A DNA stretch of 64,000 nt, from positions 1-64,000 of the forward strand of contig JAFRYE010000077.1 in assembly GCA_017441265.1 (NCBI GenBank). The letters are read 5' to 3'. The first letter of the stretch is position 1, and each line of letters starts with the position of its first letter. Positions 9,075-15,785 of the stretch are shown here, piece after piece. A model generated the notes under the pieces. It had not been told where the DNA came from and ran no database searches. It saw only the letters and a list, made by a program, of their open reading frames with translations. Origin of the DNA: Lachnospiraceae bacterium (GTDB taxonomy: Bacteria > Bacillota > Clostridia > Lachnospirales > Lachnospiraceae). The position numbers and the translations under genes are program-made.

Positions 9075-9524
9075 TTACTGTATGATCTCGTAGCCATGCT
9101 CGTGAAGCTGATCGTTGATGTCCGCCACGGACCGGTTTTCCGCGTTGATATTGAATATGATAATGGCGTCCGCCGGGTCTCTCGGATAAAGGATTCCCTT
9201 GCCCGCGATCTCCAGCGCGCGCTGCGTCTCGTCAAGCGTCATATGACACGCGATGCATATCCCGATGATCTTCATTCGGCTCGGATTTTTCCGGCTGCCG
9301 TTGACGATGTTGTACACATAGTTCGGCGAGAGCTCGCTGTCACGCGCGACCTCATTGAGCGGCCGCCCTTTCTTTGCCATCATTTCGTTCAGGTAGTTTT
9401 GGAGATTGAGGCAGTCTCCCTCCTCCTTAAGCTCCTTAAGGTAGTTCTCAAGCGCCTCTTTCTTGTTCGCCTCACTGAGGATCCGGCTCAGTTCCTGTGT
9501 GGAACGGTCAAACTTCTTCGCCAT
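9075..9524 (-). CDS. Small HTH-like protein, paralogue A of the kinase locus
   Basis: A 149-residue soluble protein homologous along its whole length to the one at 12096-12536. Shared landmarks in order: ELSR-L near residue 12, N/SNYL near 44, a helix-turn-helix-like region (PLNEVARDSELSPNYVYNIV, about 56-75), NPSR, an MTL--TQR helix, then DAIIIFNI and the C-terminal DIN-QL segment. The middle resembles a degenerate XRE helix-turn-helix in which RKNPSR replaces the usual R-P tail. DNA binding or partner binding are both possible. It lies downstream of the membrane-protein gene with its own promoter. Confidence 0.7.
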   Translation of the reverse strand: MAKKFDRSTQELSRILSEANKKEALENYLKELKEEGDCLNLQNYLNEMMAKKGRPLNEVARDSELSPNYVYNIVNGSRKNPSRMKIIGICIACHMTLDETQRALEIAGKGILYPRDPADAIIIFNINAENRSVADINDQLHEHGYEIIQ

Positions 9525-9568
9525 CCGATCACCTCCCCGATATATGCCGCCGCATGCTCCGTGGAATT

Positions 9569-9597
9569 ATGATAACATATTTCGGGGGAGGTTGCAA
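9569..9597 (-). promoter_or_regulatory. Sigma-70-type promoter of paralogue A
   Basis: On the minus strand TTGCAA (9592-9597) and TATCAT (9569-9574) are spaced by 17 bases and lie about 45 bases upstream of the start codon. Confidence 0.6.
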
Positions 9598-9647
9598 ATT
9601 GCGCTGGCTGATTAACAAAAAAGAGTTCAAAAGGAAACGGCAATTAT

Positions 9648-10643
9648 CTATCGCAACTCACTTCTGAGCCAGGATGAAAACGAAGTAAGGGCAGACACTC
9701 CCTCGCCTTGCCAAATCACATCACCGTAGTCTGTTACGGTTCCTACAATAGTTCCATTTACACTGCCGAATTGTTCTGATTGTATCTCATACCCTCTGCT
9801 CATGTCCAAGTCATCTCTCTGCTTGATGGTATCTTTCCAGTTTTGGATTATAACTTCACTCAAAGACCCCGATCCCGCTGAATACGATAAGGTCACACTT
9901 CCTTGAGAAATTGCAATAGTGAACTTTGCGTTACACGGAACTATCAACTCTGGATCTATCGCACAAATATCTGCGCCGGACATCATGGCCGAAATAGCAG
10001 TAATATCATCCGATTTCGCCTGCTTCTCGTCTTTGGCTTTTGCAGCAGTCTTCTTACTGCTTGTTTCATTCTTAGAATCGGAAGAACTGAACGCATATGT
10101 GATTACGACTCCCGCTATGATCAGTGCAATTACAATACAAATCATAACTGTCGGTTGAACCTTTTTTGTCATCTTCGGCATGCAACAGCCACCGATCAAC
10201 AGTAAAATGCCCCCGGCCATCATAACGTAGAAACCGCTTTCCATCGTTACAAAATTGTCCATGCTGACACCGAGAACGCTGACAGTCGCCATTCTTTCAT
10301 TGGCGTAAAGGTAATGAACCAACGCTTCTCCGCAAGCTGCTAACGCACCGGCAAAGCAATATCCCTTCATTCCACCGTCATTTCTAAGAATCATAACAAG
10401 AACAATTGCCAATGCCGCAATCGCAACAATTGAGCCGATTCGAAAATCGCCCTCAAAAGCAGTCATATTCATAAGAATCCCGATCTTAAACAAAGGCATA
10501 AAAGATCCTGCTATTGCTGCCGCAATTCCCAATACCGCAACAATTATACCTACCAACTGATTGCCCGACACCGAAATCGTCGATTGCTGAACTGATCCTT
10601 GCTGCTCCTGTGTAGCGTTGTTCATATTTGTATGATCGCTCAT
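9648..10643 (-). CDS. Multi-span membrane protein with an exported C-terminal domain
   Basis: A 331-residue protein with no family I recognise. A polar Gln/Asn-rich N-terminus (~25 residues) is followed by about five hydrophobic segments (roughly 28-55, 70-87, 95-112, 138-155, 166-185). A Ser/Lys/Ala-rich spacer (190-215) leads to a ~115-residue soluble domain (IAISQGSVTLSY, GTIVGTVTDYGDVIW) that should lie outside the cell. Codon use is clearly more A+T-rich than in neighbouring genes, suggesting later acquisition. It sits between the kinase and paralogue A on the same strand and could be a kinase substrate or sensor; that role is inferred from position only. Confidence 0.6.
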   Translation of the reverse strand: MSDHTNMNNATQEQQGSVQQSTISVSGNQLVGIIVAVLGIAAAIAGSFMPLFKIGILMNMTAFEGDFRIGSIVAIAALAIVLVMILRNDGGMKGYCFAGALAACGEALVHYLYANERMATVSVLGVSMDNFVTMESGFYVMMAGGILLLIGGCCMPKMTKKVQPTVMICIVIALIIAGVVITYAFSSSDSKNETSSKKTAAKAKDEKQAKSDDITAISAMMSGADICAIDPELIVPCNAKFTIAISQGSVTLSYSAGSGSLSEVIIQNWKDTIKQRDDLDMSRGYEIQSEQFGSVNGTIVGTVTDYGDVIWQGEGVSALTSFSSWLRSELR

Positions 10644-10718
10644 AGATTTTCCTCCCGTATGCTAATGATTTCCTCTTAGGATACCTACATTATACATATG
10701 GTTTGACACATTTTTATT

Positions 10719-10852
10719 GTGCTGTCAGCACAATCTTAAAGCCCGTACAAAGGTGTCTAAAATGCCGGATTTTACGTAAATTGCAAGTTGTTCAATACCC
10801 TATATTAGCATGACAAAATCGGGGAGCGGAAATCTCGTGCTGGCGGCACAAT
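10719..10852. promoter_or_regulatory. Two operator-like palindromes upstream of the membrane-protein gene
   Basis: GTGCTGTCAGCACAAT (10719-10734, extending to a 19-base palindrome from 10716) and GTGCTGGCGGCACAAT (10837-10852) are near-identical and in the same orientation. A TATAAT (minus strand, 10689-10694) lies just downstream of the first copy, so a protein bound there would cover the -35 region. The 260-base gap between the kinase stop and the next start holds no gene. Confidence 0.45.
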
Positions 10853-10901
10853 GCATTTTTCTGCTTTCGAGCTATCCTATAACCAAACACGGTTCTCCGA
10901 A

Positions 10902-11957
10902 CTATCTGAGCGATACCATAATCAATCCCCAAATCCAGGAAATCAGAATCAGTCCGAGGATCCAGATTATCCCATAGAGAACTGCTCGAGTCGACCGTTT
11001 CCGGATCTTTCTGCCGATTATTGTATTTCGGCGGATTCCCGCGTAGTCAAACCCATAAGCTATGGACCATATTATGATCGCAAGAAACAATAGCGGCATA
11101 GAAATCCTGGTTTTCGCAGATGAAGACCATTCGTTTTGACTCTCGGTTACATAAACGTAAATCACCCACGCTATTGCAAGGATATACCCCACCGTCCCGA
11201 TGAACATATTGACTGGTGATCCGGTTCGGAATCCCGGCGGCAGGAGACGCCGTCCCCCTAAGAGATAGCGGACTTCGCCGATGGTTTTCGGGCGCGCTTT
11301 CGGGTCGAGGCTGACGCAGCGGGTGATTGCTTTGCCGATGCTGCCTTTCGCCGTCTGCTCCTGCGGCAAATGCCCCGTTAGCATCTCGTTGAGGATCACG
11401 CCGACCGCGTAGACGTCGGTGCGCTCGTCCGAAGCGGCAAAGCCGAACTGCTCCGGAGCGGCGTAGCCCGGGGTTCCGAGCAGTACCGTGTCGCTTGTCT
11501 CGCGGCGAACGAATTTGGCGGAGTCGAAATCGATGACGTAGATCTGCCCGTCCTCGGAGAGGATGATATTTTCCGGCTTCAGATCCCGGCAGACGATCGG
11601 GAGCGAGGCCTTGTGAAGGCGCTCCAAAACATTGCAGAGATTGATGACGATACGGCAGGCCGTCTTCTCCGGGAGTATGCCGCAGTCCGTCATATAATCG
11701 CGCAGCGTCTGCCCGCGGATGTACTCCTCGATCACGATGATCCGGTCGCCGTCCTCGAAGCAGTTGTATATGTGCGGAACGCCCTTGATCTCAGCCTGCT
11801 CGAGAAACCGACAGACGTCCCTGCTGTAGGCGGAAAGCGTCTTTTTCACATAGAGACGACCGGTCTGCAAGTGACGCACGAGCATGACTTTATCGGAGTC
11901 CCCGAGAGGCTCCGTTTCGCGATAAAGTGACAATATACATTTATCCTGCGGGCTCAT
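10902..11957 (-). CDS. Membrane-anchored Hanks-type Ser/Thr protein kinase
   Basis: A 351-residue eukaryotic-like kinase. Residues ~1-235 carry the catalytic domain: ATP-anchoring lysine in YVKK, catalytic loop CRDLKPENI (Cys in place of the usual His), metal site DFDSA (DFD in place of DFG), activation segment GTPGYAAPEQ and a DVYAVGVIL helix. The glycine-rich loop is poorly conserved. Three hydrophobic segments follow (about 255-275, 288-306, 328-350), so it is tail-anchored with a cytoplasmic kinase and no PASTA repeats, unlike PknB/PrkC. The stop is TAG. Start chosen with GGAG 10 bases upstream. It is transcribed divergently from paralogue B, suggesting joint control. Confidence 0.9.
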   Translation of the reverse strand: MSPQDKCILSLYRETEPLGDSDKVMLVRHLQTGRLYVKKTLSAYSRDVCRFLEQAEIKGVPHIYNCFEDGDRIIVIEEYIRGQTLRDYMTDCGILPEKTACRIVINLCNVLERLHKASLPIVCRDLKPENIILSEDGQIYVIDFDSAKFVRRETSDTVLLGTPGYAAPEQFGFAASDERTDVYAVGVILNEMLTGHLPQEQTAKGSIGKAITRCVSLDPKARPKTIGEVRYLLGGRRLLPPGFRTGSPVNMFIGTVGYILAIAWVIYVYVTESQNEWSSSAKTRISMPLLFLAIIIWSIAYGFDYAGIRRNTIIGRKIRKRSTRAVLYGIIWILGLILISWIWGLIMVSLR

Positions 11958-12095
11958 TGAACAATCACTCCGATTTCAGTAAAGTTATTAGGGATTTTGC
12001 GTCGTTTCGCCGGTTTCCGGCTGCGATTCATCGCAAAAATATTTTATCACATATCCTGTCAGAGGTCAAAAATTCTCAGGTAAAGGAGGTAGCTC

Positions 12096-12536
12096 ATGGC
12101 TGAACATTCGACAGATGAATTGTCACGTTTTCTAAACACCGTGCGGTGCCCTCAGGATCTGAGCAACTACCTTGAGAACCTTCGCAAAGCCGGAAATGCG
12201 GTTTCTTTGAGCAATTATCTGAACTGCATCATGCACGAAAAAGGGCTTCTCCTGCGCAATGTCGTGGCGGAGTGCAATCTCGAGCAGCACTATGCGTACC
12301 AGATCATCAACGGCAACAAGTGCAATCCCTCCCGCATCAAAGTTCTCGCGCTGGCGATCGCCTGCCGCATGACCCTTGCGCAGACGCAGCGCTCTCTCTC
12401 GATCTCGAAAAATGCCATTCTCTTTCCCGACAATCCCTTTGACGCGATCGTCATTTTCAACATAAGCCAGTCCAATTGGTCCGTCTACAATATCAACGAA
12501 CAGCTTCTGGCCGAAGGTCTGCCGATTCTCGAGTAA
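12096..12536 (+). CDS. Small HTH-like protein, paralogue B of the kinase locus
   Basis: A 146-residue homologue of the protein at 9075-9524. The two align without large gaps and share LSNYL/LQNYL, NPSR, MTL-QTQR, DAIVIFNI and the INEQL C-terminus. Its central HTH-like helix reads LLRNVVAECNLEQHYAYQII. It is read divergently from the kinase, 138 bases apart, with an excellent AAAGGAGG ribosome binding site. Having one copy on each side of the kinase and membrane protein suggests regulator or adaptor roles, perhaps as phosphorylation targets. I cannot tell DNA-binding from protein-binding by sequence alone. Confidence 0.7.
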   Translation: MAEHSTDELSRFLNTVRCPQDLSNYLENLRKAGNAVSLSNYLNCIMHEKGLLLRNVVAECNLEQHYAYQIINGNKCNPSRIKVLALAIACRMTLAQTQRSLSISKNAILFPDNPFDAIVIFNISQSNWSVYNINEQLLAEGLPILE

Positions 12537-12562
12537 CTTCCCGACAATCTCCGCGTTTTTTC

Positions 12563-12591
12563 TTGTGTTTGGCCTCTGAATATGGTATGAT
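12563..12591 (+). promoter_or_regulatory. Promoter of the F420-ligase-family gene
   Basis: TTGTGT (12563-12568) and TATGAT (12586-12591) are spaced by 17 bases, about 95 bases before the start codon at 12687. Confidence 0.55.
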
Positions 12592-12686
12592 TTCTGTTGG
12601 CTTTTTGAGGCGGAACGTCATCTGACACCCCCGCTTCGGAAAATGCCGGAAACAATCTTAATCACTAAACAAAAGGAGTCCACACT

Positions 12687-13886
12687 ATGGAACGTAGAGT
12701 CGGTACCGTATCCCGAGGCATTCGCTGCGGAATCATCCGCGAGGGCGACAACCTTGTTGACATCGCCGTTGAGAGCGTGCTCGAAGCCGCCAAAAGCGAG
12801 GGGTTTGAACTTCGCGACCGCGACGTCATCGCCCTTACGGAGTCCATCGTTGCAAGAGCACAGGGCAACTATGTGAGCGTCGATGACATTGCCGCAGACG
12901 TCAAGGCAAAACTCGGCGGCGGCACGGTAGGCGTCATTTTCCCCATTCTCTCCCGCAACCGCTTCGCGATCGTGCTTCGCGGTATCGCCAAGGGCTGCAA
13001 GAAGATCTTCCTCATGCTCAGCTATCCGAGCGACGAAGTCGGCAACGCGCTTGTCACGCTCGACCAGATCGACGAATCCGGCGTCAACCCCTACTCCGAC
13101 GTGTTGGACCTTGCCAAATACCGCGAGCTCTTCGGCTATCGCAAGCACGAGTTCACCGGCGTGGACTACGTGCAGTACTATTCCGACCTGATCAGGGATT
13201 GCGGCGCTGAGGTAGAAGTCGTTTTCGCCAACCAGCCGAAGACGATTCTCAACTACACGGACTGCGTCATCAACTGCGACATTCACACAAGAGAGCGCAC
13301 GAAGCGCGTCCTTTTGGCCGCAGGCGCGAAAGTTGTCTGCAGTCTCGCCGACCTGATGACCGCGCCGGTCAACGGCAGCGGATACAACGAGCGCTACGGT
13401 CTCCTCGGCTCTAACAAGTCGACGGAGGACAAGGTCAAGCTTTTCCCGCAGGCGGAGGACGCTCAGAAACTCGTGGAAGCAATCCAGGCGCAGATCCTTG
13501 CCGCAACCGGCAAGCATGTCGAAGTCATGGTATACGGTGACGGCGCATTCAAGGATCCCCAGGGCAAGATCTGGGAGCTCGCCGATCCGGTTGTCAGCCC
13601 GGCCTTCACCGCCGGCCTCATTGGTACGCCGAACGAACTGAAATTAAAGTATCTTGCGGACAATGATTTTGCGAATCTCTCCGGTGAGGCGCTGCGCGAC
13701 GCCATTTCCGCAAGCATCAAGGCCAAGGAAGGCAGCCTCGTAGGCAACATGGCCTCCCAGGGCACGACGCCCCGCCAGCTCACGGATCTCATCGGTTCCC
13801 TGTGCGACCTGACGTCTGGCTCCGGCGATAAGGGAACGCCGATTATCCTGATCCAGGGCTATTTTGACAATTACACTTCGCTGTAA
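12687..13886 (+). CDS. Coenzyme F420-0:L-glutamate ligase (CofE) family protein
   Basis: A 399-residue protein whose first ~250 residues match the CofE fold: start IRCGIIREGDNLVDI, then DRDVIALTESIVARAQGNYV near residue 50, a conserved opening of F420 ligases. CofE adds glutamates to F420, but Firmicutes of this kind generally lack F420, and no F420 gene is visible nearby, so the true substrate is probably another gamma-carboxylate. The protein is much longer than archaeal CofE (~250 residues), with a C-terminal half containing VMVYGDGAFKDPQGKIWELADP and GTTPRQLTDLIGSLCDLTSG. AAAGGAG precedes the ATG. Monocistronic, with a strong terminator. Confidence 0.75.
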   Translation: MERRVGTVSRGIRCGIIREGDNLVDIAVESVLEAAKSEGFELRDRDVIALTESIVARAQGNYVSVDDIAADVKAKLGGGTVGVIFPILSRNRFAIVLRGIAKGCKKIFLMLSYPSDEVGNALVTLDQIDESGVNPYSDVLDLAKYRELFGYRKHEFTGVDYVQYYSDLIRDCGAEVEVVFANQPKTILNYTDCVINCDIHTRERTKRVLLAAGAKVVCSLADLMTAPVNGSGYNERYGLLGSNKSTEDKVKLFPQAEDAQKLVEAIQAQILAATGKHVEVMVYGDGAFKDPQGKIWELADPVVSPAFTAGLIGTPNELKLKYLADNDFANLSGEALRDAISASIKAKEGSLVGNMASQGTTPRQLTDLIGSLCDLTSGSGDKGTPIILIQGYFDNYTSL

Positions 13887-13900
13887 TATAATACATTCTA

Positions 13901-13938
13901 ACGGCCGGCAGCCTCGCGACTGTCGGCCGTATTTTTTT
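13901..13938 (+). terminator. Factor-independent terminator
   Basis: ACGGCCG-CAG and CTG-CGGCCGT pair around a short loop, followed by ATTTTTTT. It lies 15 bases past the F420-ligase-family stop. Confidence 0.85.
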
Positions 13939-13952
13939 CGGAGGGGTGTTCT

Positions 13953-15182
13953 ATGGTTTACAAAATCCTTGCCATCATTTTCCTGATGGTGATCTTTGCT
14001 TACAAACTGCTTCTGACATACCTGCGCCAGCTCTCGACGCAAAATCCGATCCCGGCGAACGTCGCCGACATCTATGACGCCGAAACCTACGAAAAATGGT
14101 GCGCCTACCGCAGCGAAAAGAACCGTCTCACCGTCCTCGAGTCCTTCGCGGGGTTCGTCGTCGACGTTGTCCTGTTCACCACCGACGCCTACGCCTCCTT
14201 TGCGAGTCTGTTCCCGAAAGGCGTTGAAATTCAGCTTTTCGCGGTGCTCCTTCTCTCGACGCTCACCGCAATCCTCACGCTTCCTTTCACCTATTACGAC
14301 ACGATGAAGATCGAGGAGAAATACGGTTTCAACAAATCCTCCGCGAAGACGTTCTGGGCCGACCAGATCAAGGAGTTCATCATTTCTCTGGGAATTCTTT
14401 TCCTGCTCACCTGGATCCTCTCACTGCTGCATCGCGCCCTCGGCGACTGGATGATCGTTGCATTTGCCGGCGTGCTGTGCGTGTTGATCCTCATCATCGT
14501 GTTCCTGTACCCGCTGCTCTCGCGCATTAACAACAAATTCACTCCGCTGGAGGAAGGCGAGCTGCGCGACAAACTCACGGCTCTGCTCACAAAGCACGGC
14601 TACAAGGTCCGCGCCATCGAAGTGATGGACGGCTCGCGCCGCTCCACCAAAGCCAACGCTTATTTTGCGGGCTTCGGCAAGAGCAAATCCATCGTCTTAT
14701 ATGACACTTTGATCGACAAACTCACGCCGGACGAAATCTGCGCAGTCTTTGCCCACGAACTCGGCCACGGTGTTCACCACGATACGCTCACCGGCCAGAT
14801 CGCTTCCTTCGGCCAGATGATCGCGCTCTCCGTTCTCGCCTGGCTGACGCTTCGCTCGGAGTCGCTGTTCGCGCAATTCGGCTTCAACGGCATCAACTAC
14901 GGTTTCGCGGTCATCCTGCTTCTCACGATCGAGTTCGCGCTGTTGTCCCCTCTGTACAGCCTGTTCGCGAATGCGCTGTCACGCCGCCACGAGTACCGTG
15001 CCGACCGCTTTGCCGTTTCGGAGGGCTACGGCGAACACCTGATCTCCGCTCTCAAGAAACTGACGCAGACCGACTTCGGCGATGTCTCGCCGGTTCCGCT
15101 CTCGGTAGCTCTGGAATTCAGCCATCCGCCGCTGTCGCAGCGGATCGATGCAATCGAGAAAGCTATGGAAAAACAGAAGTAA
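13953..15182 (+). CDS. M48-family zinc metalloprotease (Ste24/CAAX protease type)
   Basis: A 409-residue integral-membrane protease. The zinc motif HELGHGVHHD is near residue 268, and the third ligand is expected in RRHEYRADRFA (about residue 343), both typical of M48A Ste24-like enzymes. Several hydrophobic spans are visible (1-24, about 90-107, 142-160, 165-188, 290-335). The N-terminal DAETYEKWCAYRSEKNR region is also conserved in the family. Length matches. It probably acts in membrane-protein or peptide quality control. GGAGGGG precedes the start; a terminator on each side makes it monocistronic. Confidence 0.92.
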   Translation: MVYKILAIIFLMVIFAYKLLLTYLRQLSTQNPIPANVADIYDAETYEKWCAYRSEKNRLTVLESFAGFVVDVVLFTTDAYASFASLFPKGVEIQLFAVLLLSTLTAILTLPFTYYDTMKIEEKYGFNKSSAKTFWADQIKEFIISLGILFLLTWILSLLHRALGDWMIVAFAGVLCVLILIIVFLYPLLSRINNKFTPLEEGELRDKLTALLTKHGYKVRAIEVMDGSRRSTKANAYFAGFGKSKSIVLYDTLIDKLTPDEICAVFAHELGHGVHHDTLTGQIASFGQMIALSVLAWLTLRSESLFAQFGFNGINYGFAVILLLTIEFALLSPLYSLFANALSRRHEYRADRFAVSEGYGEHLISALKKLTQTDFGDVSPVPLSVALEFSHPPLSQRIDAIEKAMEKQK

Positions 15183-15200
15183 TCTCACGCTTTATTGCAC

Positions 15201-15234
15201 CAACAAGGCCCCGGCAGACGCCGGGGCCTTGTTG
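15201..15234. terminator. Very strong hairpin after the M48 protease
   Basis: CAACAAGGCCCCGGC pairs perfectly with GCCGGGGCCTTGTTG across a 4-base loop (15-bp stem). The tail TTGTTGTG is only weakly U-rich. Confidence 0.7.
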
Positions 15235-15274
15235 TGTCGGGCGGAAAGCTCAATTTCTGCCCGTTTGGTGTTCC

Positions 15275-15475
15275 TTACCTGTCCTAAAAGTCACTTTTTC
15301 CGGTTTCTTCAAGGGAAATAGTCTTTTCTTGTCATTTCCCTTGAAAATCCAAAAAAATGTATCTGTCTCGCGAACCTCTGCTCCGATGGATTTACAAGGG
15401 ATTATTGCCCTATCAAACAATTCCCTTGAAAATCTCCGAAAGCTCACTCTTTTCCGGTTTTTCAGACAGGTACAA
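15275..15475. repeat. Intergenic repeat with ACCTGTC/GACAGGT ends, copy 1
   Basis: A ~200-base A+T-rich unit whose ends are inverted (ACCTGTCC at 15278-15285; GACAGGT at 15465-15471) and which carries several internal CAAGGGAA/TTCCCTTG inverted words. The same ends (TTACCTGTCC and CAGACAGGTACAA) bound a second unit at 35661-35925. It fills most of the gap 15235-15689, which has no supportable gene. Confidence 0.5.
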
Positions 15476-15689
15476 TTTACAAGGGAATGGTTCCGTTTGG
15501 ACAAATTCACTTGAAAAATCGAAGGAAACCGTCTTTCAGAAAGTTTCTGATAGGTAAAACACCAATCTATAATGGTCAACCTTCGCTTTCAAGTAACAGC
15601 TTTGTATAGAGTTTAATCACTATAAATCGAGAATTCTCTCAAACTTATCCTCCATCTGATACTCCGGACTTCTTGCAGCATGACAATTG

Positions 15690-15751
15690 TGATATAATTA
15701 CATTGACAGGTTATGATCACGGTACACCTAGAAGGTGTACCGTGATCATAA
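15690..15751 (+). promoter_or_regulatory. Extended -10 promoter and 18-bp leader hairpin of the CHAP protein gene
   Basis: TGA-TATAAT (15690-15698) forms an extended -10 box. A few bases past the expected start point, TTATGATCACGGTACACC (15711-15728) and its exact complement (15734-15751) form a perfect 18-bp stem with a 5-base loop. That would place the hairpin at the very 5' end of the mRNA, where it may protect the transcript; as DNA it could also be an operator. Confidence 0.55.
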
Positions 15752-15785
15752 AACCACAAAAAACAATATCAAGGAGGAACTCATC

